A stretch of DNA of 64,000 bases from Desulfobulbaceae bacterium (GCA_024227155.1 JAAELB010000702.1:1-64000), one strand, 5' to 3'; positions 27,974 through 37,528 are shown, counted from the first letter of the stretch. Notes: generated from the letters alone by a model not told the origin. Made by a program: numbers and translations.

Positions 27974-28837
27974 ATGAAAGCAAATAAAGCAGAAAGTAAT
28001 CCCTTTGAGCTAAAAAAACGGTTTATCCCAGCAGGCCAGAAAATTTCTAATAATAGCAGTCATCCGCCAGAATACTGGTTTATCTTTCAAGACCAAAAAC
28101 TCCTGGTAAAAAAAGAAGAAGATGGGAGTCTAGAACTCTGCACCAGTTCCCCGGAGAGCCTTGGCTACAAACAGATCTACAAACGCTTTTTTGGACACTA
28201 TGGCAATACACCATGCTTTATTGCCGAGATCCCGGAAGACTCACCCCTGCAAAACAATTTACACTTTTATGGGCTGCGCAGCCTCTTTGGCAAGATTGAT
28301 GAAGAGCACTTCAACCTTGCAGGAAGAGCAATCCAAGTTCTCCATCACCATCATGAACATCAGTTTTGCTCCAGATGTGGCAGTCCGCTGGTTAATCAGG
28401 ACTCTGAATTGGCAAAAAGTTGTCCTGCCTGCAATTTTATCAGTTTCCCAAGGGTTTCTCCCGCAGTTATTATGGCAGTAAGCAGAGGAAATCAAATTTT
28501 ACTGGGCAGGGCACCAGGTTACCCTGAAGGTATGTACAGCACCCTCGCAGGTTTTGTGGAACTCGGAGAGACCCTCGAAGAGACGGTGAAACGAGAGGTC
28601 CTTGAGGAAACAAACATCAAAGTGAACAATGTTCGTTATATGGCGAGCCAGCCGTGGCCTTTCCCCCACTCAATTATGATTGGTTACAGTGCGACCTACG
28701 ACAGTGGAGAAATAGAAATTGACCCCATCGAGCTTGAAGACGCACAGTGGTTCTCCGTGGACAAGCTGCCAAAGCTTCCCTCCAAGATCTCCATAGCCCG
28801 TCTGCTGATTGATAATTTTATAAAAAAATTTAGTTAA
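27974..28837 (+). CDS. nudC: NAD+/NADH pyrophosphatase (Nudix)
   Basis: A 287-residue enzyme that hydrolyses NADH and NAD-capped RNA to mononucleotides. The zinc ribbon FCSRCGSPLV...CPACN is followed by the family Nudix box GFVELGETLEETVKREVLEE and the NudC signature SQPWPFPHSIMIGY. I favour the ATG at 27974 (MKANKAESNPFELKKR); an in-frame GTG at 27890 would add 28 residues that look unrelated to the family. Neither has a strong ribosome site. The stop overlaps the convergent tolC-like gene by four bases. Confidence 0.94.
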   Translation: MKANKAESNPFELKKRFIPAGQKISNNSSHPPEYWFIFQDQKLLVKKEEDGSLELCTSSPESLGYKQIYKRFFGHYGNTPCFIAEIPEDSPLQNNLHFYGLRSLFGKIDEEHFNLAGRAIQVLHHHHEHQFCSRCGSPLVNQDSELAKSCPACNFISFPRVSPAVIMAVSRGNQILLGRAPGYPEGMYSTLAGFVELGETLEETVKREVLEETNIKVNNVRYMASQPWPFPHSIMIGYSATYDSGEIEIDPIELEDAQWFSVDKLPKLPSKISIARLLIDNFIKKFS

Positions 28838-30084
28838 AAACCGTCTACCATTCGGGTAAGCTGAAAGTTATTTGAAAAAACCGTTCTAATGACAGCAACC
28901 TGGTTATACTGGGCGCGGGACAGACTTGTGATGGCATCCAGCAGATCAGATTCGCGCTGCAGCCCCTCATCGTATTTCAGCTGGGTGATTCGTAAATTTT
29001 CTTCAGCCTGTTCTATGGACCGGTTGGCCACTCCTATATTATCAAGACTCACCTCAAAATCTATATACAGATTATCAAGGTTCGTAACGAGGCTGTCTTT
29101 CAATTCATCCAGTTCATACTGTGCTGCGCGGGTTTCAAGCTTTGCCTTGGCAACGGAAGCCTCTGTGGTAAATCCTTGAAAAAGATTCATTGACAGCACC
29201 AGCTGTGCACGGAGTTCATCCTCTTCCACATCACCGTATCCATTGATATAGTCGTCATCGTATTTCTGATAACTGCCAACGGCGTCCACCCGTGGATAGT
29301 AGCCACTCATCTCGGCTTCAGAGGAGGCCATATTGGCTCCAATCACCGACTCCAGGACCTTTATTTCGCTCCTGCCTTCAAGCATTCGTCCGGTATATTC
29401 AATCTTATTGATGAGCGAAGGCAATTCATCGAAATCCTCAAAACCAAGCTCTTCAAAACCAATCGAACTCCCCACCTGCCTGGACAAATCGTTTACACTC
29501 TTTTTCAACCCGGCGTCGGCGGCTTTCAACGTAATATCAGCATTATCATAATCCACCCGAAACTTGAGGAGCTCATTTTTACCTATGAGGCCAACCTGGT
29601 ACCGGCTCTCTCCATCGCGGTACACTTTGCCAAGGGTTTCAAAGGCGGATGCAGCAACCTTGCGATTGGCAAGACGTTCATATACTTTGAGATAGGCAAG
29701 GGCAACATTCAACTGTATGTCCTGCTGTATTCCTTGAAGCCGATACTCTTCAACAGCCTGTAACATTTCGGCTGCCTGAACGTTATACTTATCCCTGAAA
29801 CCACTAAAAACATTATAGGAGATCTTGCCGTACATTAGAGAGTTGTTTTCGTGTTCTGTAGTCGAAGCTTCGTCAAGGGAATTGACGTTGTATCCTATAT
29901 CAACAGAGGGGTAGTACCCTCCCCTGGCCCGTATTAGATCTTTTTCACTCTGCTCAAGACTGGTGACATACTGTTGAATCACCTGACGGTCCCCAAGAGC
30001 CTTAGTCTGCATTTCAGCAAGGTCAATTGCATAAGCAGATGATCCTGCGAAGAGAAAAATCACTACAAATTTAAACAGTTTCAT
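28834..30084 (-). CDS. tolC: TolC family outer-membrane efflux protein
   Basis: A 416-residue protein of the outer membrane factor family, forming the channel of a tripartite efflux pump. The start is the ATG at 30084 because AAAGGAG lies eight bases upstream; a longer frame begins at 30102. A signal peptide follows (MKLFKFVVIFLFAGSSAYA). Typical duplicated segments are GYYPSVDIGYNVNSLDE and GYYPRVDAVGSYQKYD, and the two helical hairpins end in YDEGLQRESDLLDAITSLSRAQYN. It overlaps the end of the RND gene by 14 bp, so it is the last gene of the MarR-adaptor-RND-TolC operon. Confidence 0.95.
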   Translation of the reverse strand: MKLFKFVVIFLFAGSSAYAIDLAEMQTKALGDRQVIQQYVTSLEQSEKDLIRARGGYYPSVDIGYNVNSLDEASTTEHENNSLMYGKISYNVFSGFRDKYNVQAAEMLQAVEEYRLQGIQQDIQLNVALAYLKVYERLANRKVAASAFETLGKVYRDGESRYQVGLIGKNELLKFRVDYDNADITLKAADAGLKKSVNDLSRQVGSSIGFEELGFEDFDELPSLINKIEYTGRMLEGRSEIKVLESVIGANMASSEAEMSGYYPRVDAVGSYQKYDDDYINGYGDVEEDELRAQLVLSMNLFQGFTTEASVAKAKLETRAAQYELDELKDSLVTNLDNLYIDFEVSLDNIGVANRSIEQAEENLRITQLKYDEGLQRESDLLDAITSLSRAQYNQVAVIRTVFSNNFQLTRMVDGF

Positions 30085-33000
30085 TATTTCGACTCCTTTC
30101 AAAACGGATTACAAAGGCAAGTAATGCCGGGATAACAAAAAGTGTAAACATGGTGGATACAGTCAGCCCACCTAAGAGTATACTCCCAAGGCCACGATAC
30201 AACTCACTCCCGGATCCGGTTGCAATAACCAGTGGGCTCATTGCAAGTACACTTGTAGTGGCACTCATGAAAATTGGCCGAATCCTGGTCTGAACCGCAT
30301 CTGAAATTGCATCTAAGCCTATAAGACCATTGTATCGTACATTATTTAGTGACTGGTGAACGATAAGAATCGCATTGTTTACAACCGTACCAATCAGGAT
30401 AATAAAGCCAAGCATGGCAAGAACATCAAACCCCTGCCTGGTGATAAAAGTATTTACTGCAAGAAGACCAACAAAGCCACCCGCAGCCGCCAGAGGTACG
30501 GTAAAAAGAATAATAAGCGGATAAAAAAAATTCTCAAATAGAGCCGACAACAGCAGGTAAGTGATAAGAAGAGCGAGCAATAAATTCCATTTTAACGCCT
30601 CTCCGGTCTCCACCAGTTTATCAGCATTACCACCTATACTAATGTCAACTCCTGCAAGTTTTCCCGCTGCCGTTAGTGGTGTAACCAGATCATTTCCTAT
30701 CATCTCGATTGCTGTCTGCAGAGGCAGATCCGGTGGTGGAGTTACCTGTAGAGTAATTGTCCGTTTTCTCTCCAGATGATTTATCTGCGGCATGCTCTGG
30801 CTGTATTTAAGATCCGCTACATCCCCGACTTTTATCAGATCACCAAACTTATTAACGATTGTCGCCTGGAGAATATTCTCCGGGCTATCAAACTCTGTAT
30901 CACTACCCTTGACGACCAGATCTATTTTTTTAATACCTTCAGGGCTGTAATCATCAATCCTCCTGCCGTCCATCAGGATATCAACATAGATTCCAAGATC
31001 TTTTTCCGACAGCCCGTTGGCTGCCAGCTTTTCCTTGTTTGGAATAACAAGAATTTCGGGATAGCTCGTTTCCAGTGACGGGATAGGCCTCACCTGAGCC
31101 CCTTGAATTTTCTGCTGAATTCCACCAAAAAGCGTCATGGCTGATCCGGCGATTGTGTTAATGTCTTCACCGGATATATTCACTTCAACCGTCCGCCCCT
31201 CACCAAGCCCCTGTTCAAAGATACCCGCTTGAATACTTACACCAAAAATTCCTGGAATTGAATTCATGATCCTTGAAAAAAGTGGGATCAGTTCCGATGC
31301 TCTGGTCTCATGGGTGGAAATAGCCCCAAAAAGGGTGAAACGATCAGCCCCAACAAAAAACATCTGTTTCAGCCTTGGAAAACCATCTTTATCTTCCTCC
31401 GCAAAATAGGGTTTGGAATCATCATAAATCCCCTGGCCGATCTCTTTGAATTTATCAACTGAATACCCGGGGGGCGGAATGAGAATATTAAGAATCAGGT
31501 TTCTATTTCCCTGGGGTAGATACTCCGCAGACGGTTTTAATGAATAGATGAGATAAACCGACAGGGAGGTAAACAGTGCTATCGTCACAAATCTGGTGAA
31601 AAAATTTATCAGACAGAAGTTTGACACCCCCATAATTAATCGCACAAAGAAAGGGCCAATATAAGATTTCTGTAATTTGTTCTTTGGCTTTAGATGTGAA
31701 TTTTTATAGAGCAGATTAATAAGTGTCGGAATAACAGAAATCGACACCAAAAGACTGATCATAATAGAAAAGGTTATCGCAATGGCAATATCCCGAAAGA
31801 GCTGACCTGCCTCCTCCTGCATGAAAATAACTGGCAAGAAGACCGCCACCGTAGTTGCAGTCGAGGCAAAGACGGCACCCCAAACCTCTTTTGCACCTTC
31901 GAGGGCCGCCGTATAGGCGGTTTTCCCTAATTTTCTGTGTCGATCAATATTTTCAAGAACCACGATGGAATTATCCACAAGCATCCCCACCGCAAAGGAA
32001 ATTCCCGCGAGACTCACCACATTGAGATTTCTGCCAGCCAGCCAGAGAAAAATAAAGGTCCCGATAACGGAGATCGGTATCGCAACAGCGGTGGTGAAAG
32101 TTGTACGAACTGAGCGTAAAAAGGTTAAGAGAACGATTACAGCAAGGGTGGCACCTATTAAAACGTTCTTTTTCACCAGTTCAATGGCGGTATTAATATA
32201 CTCGCGCTGGTCGTAAACAAGTTCAATCTCTAGCCCTTTTTCCGTCATAATAGATTCATTAAGCCGGTCTACCTCGGCCTCAACGCGATCACTCATCTCA
32301 AGAACATTGGCGCCGGTCTCTTTTCTCAGCCCGATTACAATTGTCTGTTGTCCGTTATGCAGTATCGCCGCCGACTCTTTTGCATAGCCCTTTTCAATGC
32401 TTGCAATATCACGGAGGTAAACACGTTTCAAGCCGTCATCATAGACAACCACCCCCAGGGCTTCCTCGGGAGATTGGAACTGTCCAATGGTTCTAATGCG
32501 ATAGTTTTTACGACCAATACCCAAAACTCCGGCGGAGGTTGTGGTGTTGGCCTGTTGAACGATTCCTGAGAGCTGACCGATGGTGATCTTATTCTGAGCC
32601 ATTTTCTCCATATCAAGAGTCACATGGAGCTCATCCTCTGTTCCACCAAAGATAAAAAGAGAACCAACCCCTTTAATGCGCTCAAAATGCTGTCGGATAT
32701 TATTCTCAAAAAAGGTCATATAGTGCGTTATATCCTCACTATTACCTTTTAGAGGTTTCACAACCATCCACACTATGGGGGAGCTATTGGCACCGGCGGC
32801 TTCAATGACAGGTTTATCAGCATTGCCGGGATAATCCCCAACTTCATTGAGTTTATTGGAAACCCGGAGCAGCGCATCTTCAACCACAGTCTCCAGCTCA
32901 AATGAGAGAGTTACTTCCCCAAAACTATTATAGCTTGAACTCTCCATCTTGGTCAGACCCTGCAGACCTTTTAGTGCCTCCTCCTGTCGCTCAATAATCT

Positions 33001-33184
33001 CTTTTTCTATCTCAAAAGGAGTCGCCCCTCCCCAGGTGGTCTGCACCGTTATTTTGGGCGTTTCAACATCGGGTGTCAGCTGGATTGGTAACTTGTTCAA
33101 ACCAATGAGCCCAAAGGTCACAATAAGAATAACGGTAACTGCAACAGTAACCGGTTTTTTTAAAGAATATTCTACGAGATCCAT
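30071..33184 (-). CDS. RND family inner-membrane efflux transporter (HAE1-type)
   Basis: A 1037-residue proton-driven antiporter. It shows the N-terminal transmembrane segment with LPIQLTPDVETPKITVQTTW, the TM4 proton relay with the conserved Asp pair in FAVGMLVDNSIVVLEN, and the TM10-TM11 block ILIGTVVNNAILIVHQSL. Periplasmic porter regions of the expected length lie between TM1-2 and TM7-8. HAE1-type features suggest hydrophobic or amphiphilic substrates, although the actual substrates cannot be read. Its start overlaps the adaptor stop by one base and its stop overlaps the tolC start. Confidence 0.96.
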   Translation of the reverse strand: MDLVEYSLKKPVTVAVTVILIVTFGLIGLNKLPIQLTPDVETPKITVQTTWGGATPFEIEKEIIERQEEALKGLQGLTKMESSSYNSFGEVTLSFELETVVEDALLRVSNKLNEVGDYPGNADKPVIEAAGANSSPIVWMVVKPLKGNSEDITHYMTFFENNIRQHFERIKGVGSLFIFGGTEDELHVTLDMEKMAQNKITIGQLSGIVQQANTTTSAGVLGIGRKNYRIRTIGQFQSPEEALGVVVYDDGLKRVYLRDIASIEKGYAKESAAILHNGQQTIVIGLRKETGANVLEMSDRVEAEVDRLNESIMTEKGLEIELVYDQREYINTAIELVKKNVLIGATLAVIVLLTFLRSVRTTFTTAVAIPISVIGTFIFLWLAGRNLNVVSLAGISFAVGMLVDNSIVVLENIDRHRKLGKTAYTAALEGAKEVWGAVFASTATTVAVFLPVIFMQEEAGQLFRDIAIAITFSIMISLLVSISVIPTLINLLYKNSHLKPKNKLQKSYIGPFFVRLIMGVSNFCLINFFTRFVTIALFTSLSVYLIYSLKPSAEYLPQGNRNLILNILIPPPGYSVDKFKEIGQGIYDDSKPYFAEEDKDGFPRLKQMFFVGADRFTLFGAISTHETRASELIPLFSRIMNSIPGIFGVSIQAGIFEQGLGEGRTVEVNISGEDINTIAGSAMTLFGGIQQKIQGAQVRPIPSLETSYPEILVIPNKEKLAANGLSEKDLGIYVDILMDGRRIDDYSPEGIKKIDLVVKGSDTEFDSPENILQATIVNKFGDLIKVGDVADLKYSQSMPQINHLERKRTITLQVTPPPDLPLQTAIEMIGNDLVTPLTAAGKLAGVDISIGGNADKLVETGEALKWNLLLALLITYLLLSALFENFFYPLIILFTVPLAAAGGFVGLLAVNTFITRQGFDVLAMLGFIILIGTVVNNAILIVHQSLNNVRYNGLIGLDAISDAVQTRIRPIFMSATTSVLAMSPLVIATGSGSELYRGLGSILLGGLTVSTMFTLFVIPALLAFVIRFERSRNNETV

Positions 33185-34233
33185 TATTTCTCCCCTGCAA
33201 CCATGACAGGTTGATCTGGACGCAATCGCTCATTCCCCTCAACAACAATAGGTAAACCCGGCACAATATAGGGATTATCAGCCGCCACCTTCTGTCCCAT
33301 ATAGGCAACTATGTTCACGGGTAAAATTGCAGCCTTACCCTCTTTGACCGAATAGACAAAGTCCTTGCCCTGGAACTTAATGAGTGCAGCCCGACTAAAA
33401 ACTGAGAGTTCCCGTTTTTCACTGCTGGGGACAAAAACGTTGGCCGACATATTTTGGGCAACAAGGTCCATTGACGGTATTTTAATTTTTAAAAAGATGT
33501 TTTTGGTTTTAATATCCGCAACTGGATCAATACCAATAACAGAACCTTCGAGCTCTTTATTAAAGGCATTCAGCACCACCTGAACATTTTCACCCAGGCG
33601 AATAAACTGCAGAAGATTTTCAGCAATCGGTGCCCGCACAAAAAGGTCATCGCTTGAGCCAATACTAACAAGCACCTTTCCCTGCTGTACCCACGCCCCG
33701 GAATCCACCTCTTTAGTCAACACAACCCCATCAAAGGGAGCCTTTATCAGTGATCTGCGCTGCTGAATCAACAGCTTTGCAAGACCATCGCCAACGGCCT
33801 GCTTTTCCTTTTGAGCATCCTGAAAGGAGTAAAGCGCATCATCAAAATCTTTTTCACTCACACCAGAGCTATTAAAAAGTCTCTCCAGCCTCTTGAAATT
33901 TTTTTCAGCGTTTTTGATCCGCAATTCAATCTGTTCAATACGCGTCCTGTTAAGAGCAATCTCTCTTTCGAGAATCTCGGTATTAAGACGTACCAACAGG
34001 TCCCCTTTTTTAACACGATCCCCCTGGCTTACTTTTATCTCTTCAACAAGACCAACAACTTCAGTTGAGATGTCACTCACTCTTTCATAGTAAAGAACAC
34101 CTGTCACCGACTGTGTGGTGGAGACATCTTCCTTGACCACGTCCCCAAGAACGACCTTTGCGGGTGGCGGCCCCGCTGCAACAACATGTGACGCGGCAAG
34201 TAACAATCCAATCAACGATAGTAAAATTCTCAC
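33184..34233 (-). CDS. RND periplasmic adaptor (membrane fusion protein)
   Basis: A 349-residue HlyD/AcrA-type adaptor with an N-terminal signal segment (MRILLSLIGLLLAASHVVAA). It has a lipoyl half-motif (GLVEEIKVSQGDRVKKGDLLVRLN), a coiled-coil hairpin (LNRTRIEQIELRIKNAEKNFKRLERLFNSSG), the second lipoyl half (APFDGVVLTKEVDSGAWVQQG), and C-terminal beta-barrel and membrane-proximal domains. It joins the RND pump to the outer-membrane channel. Its start overlaps the MarR gene stop by four bases, so translation is likely coupled. Confidence 0.95.
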   Translation of the reverse strand: MRILLSLIGLLLAASHVVAAGPPPAKVVLGDVVKEDVSTTQSVTGVLYYERVSDISTEVVGLVEEIKVSQGDRVKKGDLLVRLNTEILEREIALNRTRIEQIELRIKNAEKNFKRLERLFNSSGVSEKDFDDALYSFQDAQKEKQAVGDGLAKLLIQQRRSLIKAPFDGVVLTKEVDSGAWVQQGKVLVSIGSSDDLFVRAPIAENLLQFIRLGENVQVVLNAFNKELEGSVIGIDPVADIKTKNIFLKIKIPSMDLVAQNMSANVFVPSSEKRELSVFSRAALIKFQGKDFVYSVKEGKAAILPVNIVAYMGQKVAADNPYIVPGLPIVVEGNERLRPDQPVMVAGEK

Positions 34234-34691
34234 TGTTCACCCTCTCCCTTTAAAATTGTACTACTCTCGATCTTCAATTTTATTGCGCCCAACACCTCAA
34301 AGGCGATTTTCTGTTTTTCTTCATCAATATCTGACAAAAGCCCTTCCCCCAAAGAATTGAAGAGACTGGTAACCTCTTCTTTCAGTGCAAAACCATCACC
34401 TGTTAAAAATACCAGACTTGTTCTGCGATCTTCGGGGTTCTTCTTCCTGACAATACGCCCCTTATTCTCAAGACGATCAAGAATCCGGGTGATATTGGCA
34501 GCACTTTTCCCGGTTGCACCACAGAGCTCTTTCTGGGTCTGACCGCCTTCTGCTCTCGTATGTTTCAAAACCTGGAGTTGCTCTACAGTCAGATCATATC
34601 TTTTTAACCGCTGATCCGCGTAACTGCGCATGGTCTGTGCTGTTAGGGATATCAGACGCAAAAAAGATTCTTCATTACACGACACGTTCAT
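34230..34691 (-). CDS. MarR family transcriptional regulator
   Basis: A 153-residue winged-helix regulator. The recognition region reads KELCGATGKSAANITRILDRLENKGRIVRKKNPEDRRTSLVFLT, with the DRR wing typical of MarR proteins. It is the first gene of a four-gene operon with adaptor, RND pump and TolC, an arrangement in which MarR usually represses its own pump genes and releases on ligand binding. The operator should lie in the gap upstream of 34691. I did not find a confident palindrome there. Confidence 0.93.
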   Translation of the reverse strand: MNVSCNEESFLRLISLTAQTMRSYADQRLKRYDLTVEQLQVLKHTRAEGGQTQKELCGATGKSAANITRILDRLENKGRIVRKKNPEDRRTSLVFLTGDGFALKEEVTSLFNSLGEGLLSDIDEEKQKIAFEVLGAIKLKIESSTILKGEGEQ

Positions 34692-35044
34692 TGCTTGCCT
34701 CCTTAATAGTTAACGCGACAACAATGTATGGTAAATGGAGATAAGTGTCAAGGTATTTACGCATAACTCAGTAGTTACGAGTCTATCCATGGTTGGAGTG
34801 ACTCTTAGAGCACTCATGGACAGCTGGTATAAAAAGATTTACTATAAGACAAAAAATAAAAACGGTATGCTTCTCTACATTTCACTACTGGAGTAGAGGA
34901 TCTGGATTATTGGTGATCGAGGGATCAACGAAAAAATCGATCAGTCCACCTGGGAAACGATCGTGACGGATTTATCGAGCGGAATTGCAAGGGGCAGGAA
35001 TTGTGTAGAATTCTGTAATAGTATTGAAAAAAGGGGGGATCAAA
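34692..35044. other. Upstream region of the efflux operon
   Basis: The 353-bp gap holds the probable promoter and operator of the MarR operon. A loose inverted repeat with TCCATG...CATGGA arms at about 34786-34820 could be a hairpin or operator. I see no gene in it. Confidence 0.4.
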
Positions 35045-35222
35045 CTAGGAGCCTGTCCGAGAATAGGAATTTCGAAGTCTGCGCTATCTGTTCAAAATCG
35101 AAGAATTTTCAAAAAATAAGCACAGCCATATAAGTGATATCGGAGTCTTCGCTTACCTGCGAGCATTATTTTTTGGGAATTCTGAAGAGTTTGGGCAAAA
35201 GTACATTCTCGAACAGGCTCCT
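35045..35222. mobile_element. MITE-like element, family E1, copy 2
   Basis: Ends CTAGGAGCCTGTCCGAGAAT (35045-35064) and the inverse ATTCTCGAACAGGCTCCT (35205-35222) match copy 1 at 2232-2378. The interior AAGCACAGCCATAT block and the ATTCTGAAGAGTTTGGGCAA block are shared. Two 20-bp inserts of the type CGAAGTCTGCGCTATCTG (35073-35090 and 35141-35159) make it longer than copy 1. Confidence 0.75.
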
Positions 35223-35260
35223 TGCTCCCCCCATAGAGTTACTATCTGAAAGTATCCAGA

Positions 35261-35593
35261 TTACTCGCCACCCTCACCCTCAAGAATATCCCGACACCAT
35301 GATATGGCCGCCATAGCCTGCGGGAAACCTATCGTTGAAATAAGAAGCAATAGAGTATGGTAGATTTCTTCCCTGGTCGCACCATTATTTTGAGCTCTCC
35401 GGGTATGGGAATGAACTGACCCTTCCGACCCGGCTGCAGCGGCAGCAGCAAGTTGAATGAGGTGCCCCGTCTTTTTATCTAGGGGACCGGCCCCCCTCAC
35501 AGTGGTTCCCAAATTCTCCAGCGCGGTAATCACCTCAGGGTAACGCTTTGAAATATCGTGATACGTTCTGCTCGGGGAATGATTTTTTGCCAT
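35261..35593 (-). CDS. Carboxymuconolactone decarboxylase family protein
   Basis: A 110-residue AhpD/CMD-fold protein. I start it at the ATG at 35593 (MAKNHSPSRTYHD); an open frame extends 36 codons further but lacks family similarity. The core reads LIQLAAAAAAGSEGSVHSHTRRAQNNGATREEIYHTLLLLISTIGF, the CMD helix pair. The redox CxxCH motif of AhpD is replaced by SVHSH, so a peroxiredoxin-reductase role is unlikely. The physiological reaction of this non-redox subgroup is not known to me. Confidence 0.85.
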   Translation of the reverse strand: MAKNHSPSRTYHDISKRYPEVITALENLGTTVRGAGPLDKKTGHLIQLAAAAAAGSEGSVHSHTRRAQNNGATREEIYHTLLLLISTIGFPQAMAAISWCRDILEGEGGE

Positions 35594-36181
35594 GATGGTA
35601 CCTATCAATTGTGATTGCAATAATACCCGGAGCAAATCAGACGGAAAAACTCCGAGCCATCTACCTCGTCTCAAGTACATCATTTTCCCTTTAAAAAGCA
35701 ATAATAATCATCACGATTTACTTATTTTTCCAGGAGTTCTCTTTCCCACCTTAAAAGGGGAATTTGTAGGCAAACATCAATCGATCAATTTTTTTTTAAC
35801 CCAACGATGAATGTATCGGGGTATTACAGATATTTAAGTCACTCTACCGCTACTTAGACATGGATTAATATCCAAACCTGCCTGAAATATCCCACTCTCT
35901 TCGGCCTGTCAGAACAATTTCATTTGCTGAGACAAGTAGTTCGGTTTATAGTATTTTTTAATAGTTACGATGACATTTGCTCAGGCTCACCTTTCTAACC
36001 CGACTAGTCGGAAACTTTTAGACAAAGAGATGACAGAAAAAAAATCGATTACTACCTTTGATCGCCCCTCTCTCTCATCACGCCTGGATATTTTCGTAAT
36101 CCGTAACATAGCTTTCCTCTCCGGTGATTCACGTTCAGGCGTTTATCCCGGACCACAATTTCACAGGTTTTTTCAGCTCAT
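35594..36181. other. Intergenic region before nqrA
   Basis: A gap of nearly 590 bp. It must contain the nqr promoter. The only structure I see is a palindromic repeat at 35996-36016. A 71-codon open frame at 35970-36185 has no ribosome site or family likeness and overlaps the nqrA start; I do not treat it as a gene. Confidence 0.5.
35996..36016. repeat. Palindromic repeat, CCGACTAGTCGG core
   Basis: CTAACCCGACTAGTCGGAAAC recurs in inverse orientation at 51039-51060, where the next bases are also shared (TTTTAGA), and as a diverged copy at 43642-43663. The consensus is a 22-bp perfect palindrome. Confidence 0.6.
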
Positions 36182-37528
36182 ATGAAGACAATTGAATTAA
36201 CAAAAGGACTTGATATCCCAATTTCTGGTAGCCCGTCCACTGAAATAAAAGAGAGCAACAAAGTAGGGATGATCGCCCTCATCGGTGATGACTACCTAGG
36301 GATGAAACCAACTATGCTGGTTAAACAGGGGGATAGAGTCATCACCGGGCAACCTCTTTTTCAGGATAAAAAAAACGAAGGCATTGTCTTTACCTCCCCT
36401 GGGTGCGGAATAGTTTATTCGATCAACAGAGGAGAAAAACGAAAATTTGAGTCGCTGGTAATACGACTTGATGGTGACGAATCCACTTCCTTTTGTGAAC
36501 CTGTTGAAAACCCCGAAGAACTTGAACCTGAGACTATCCGTGATCTACTCATCAACTCCGGGCTCTGGACAACTCTTCGAACCAGGCCTTACGGAAAAAA
36601 CCCACAGATAGACTCCACACCTGCATCTCTTTTTATTACGGCCATGGACAGTTCTCCCCTGGCACCAAAGAGCCAGGTGATCATAGCTCATTATGCAAAA
36701 GAATACCTGACGGGGCTAAAAGCCCTGCGACAACTACTCAGCTGCCCTATCCACTACTGCAGCGGAGAAGAAGAGCTAGCTGCCCACGAACAACTTGAAG
36801 GAATTGAATATTGGCAATTCCAGGGGCCGCACCCGGCAGGTTTGCCATCAACACACATTCATTTTGTTGATCCGGTTCACGAAAACAAAACAGTGTGGCA
36901 GATTGGTTATCAGGATGTGATCTGTATAGGACACCTCTTTTTAACAGGTGAATTGCTAACCGAACGTATTGTTGCGCTGTGCGGCGGGGGCATAATAAAC
37001 CCCTCGCTTATAAAAACCAGGATAGGCGCATCTATCTCTGAGTTACTCAGACGGGAACTCACGTTAGATGATCTAAGAATCATTTCAGGCTCAGTGTTAA
37101 GTGGCAGGGAGGCGGCTGGTTTTCAAACATATCTAGGGCGCTTCCACGATCAAATTTCTGTTATCAAAGACTCCACGGGTCGTTCCATATTTAACTGGCT
37201 GCTCCCGGGCAAAGAACGTTTTTCCAGTCGGCCCGTATTTGCATCAAGCTATGTCAAAGAAATACTGCTTCCGATGAGTACAGCACTCTGGGGAGGCAAA
37301 AGAGCAATCTACCCTTTAGGCACCTATGACGAGGTTATGCCCCTTGATATTATTGCAACCTCCCTTTTAAAATCACTGGCAAAAGGAGATACTGAAAAAT
37401 CTAAAGCTCTTGGATGCCTTGAACTCATAGAGGAAGATCTTGGCCTTTGCGGCTTTGTCTGCCCAGGCAAGAATGATTTTGGCCCCGATCTGCGCGAGGT
37501 TCTCTCCGCTATAGAACGTGGTGAGTAA
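36182..37528 (+). CDS. nqrA: Na+-translocating NADH:quinone reductase subunit A
   Basis: A 448-residue subunit of the sodium-pumping NADH:ubiquinone oxidoreductase. It is peripheral and cytoplasmic. The start MKTIELTKGLDIPISG is the family N-terminus. A biotinyl-lipoyl-like segment (LVKQGDRVITGQPLF) and an SLBB-like region (RIGASISELLRRELTLDDLRIISGSVLSG) are visible, and the C-terminus has the SLLKSLAKGD and ELIEEDLGLCGFVCPGKNDFG segments. It opens a six-subunit operon; nqrB begins within 50 bp. The ribosome site is weak. Confidence 0.96.
   Translation: MKTIELTKGLDIPISGSPSTEIKESNKVGMIALIGDDYLGMKPTMLVKQGDRVITGQPLFQDKKNEGIVFTSPGCGIVYSINRGEKRKFESLVIRLDGDESTSFCEPVENPEELEPETIRDLLINSGLWTTLRTRPYGKNPQIDSTPASLFITAMDSSPLAPKSQVIIAHYAKEYLTGLKALRQLLSCPIHYCSGEEELAAHEQLEGIEYWQFQGPHPAGLPSTHIHFVDPVHENKTVWQIGYQDVICIGHLFLTGELLTERIVALCGGGIINPSLIKTRIGASISELLRRELTLDDLRIISGSVLSGREAAGFQTYLGRFHDQISVIKDSTGRSIFNWLLPGKERFSSRPVFASSYVKEILLPMSTALWGGKRAIYPLGTYDEVMPLDIIATSLLKSLAKGDTEKSKALGCLELIEEDLGLCGFVCPGKNDFGPDLREVLSAIERGE

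Noticed and set aside
34692..34800. MarR operator
   Set aside because: I found no clean palindrome near the start that I would defend.
35970..36185. 71-codon open frame upstream of nqrA
   Set aside because: It overlaps the nqrA start, has no ribosome site, and no family likeness; part of it is the palindromic repeat.
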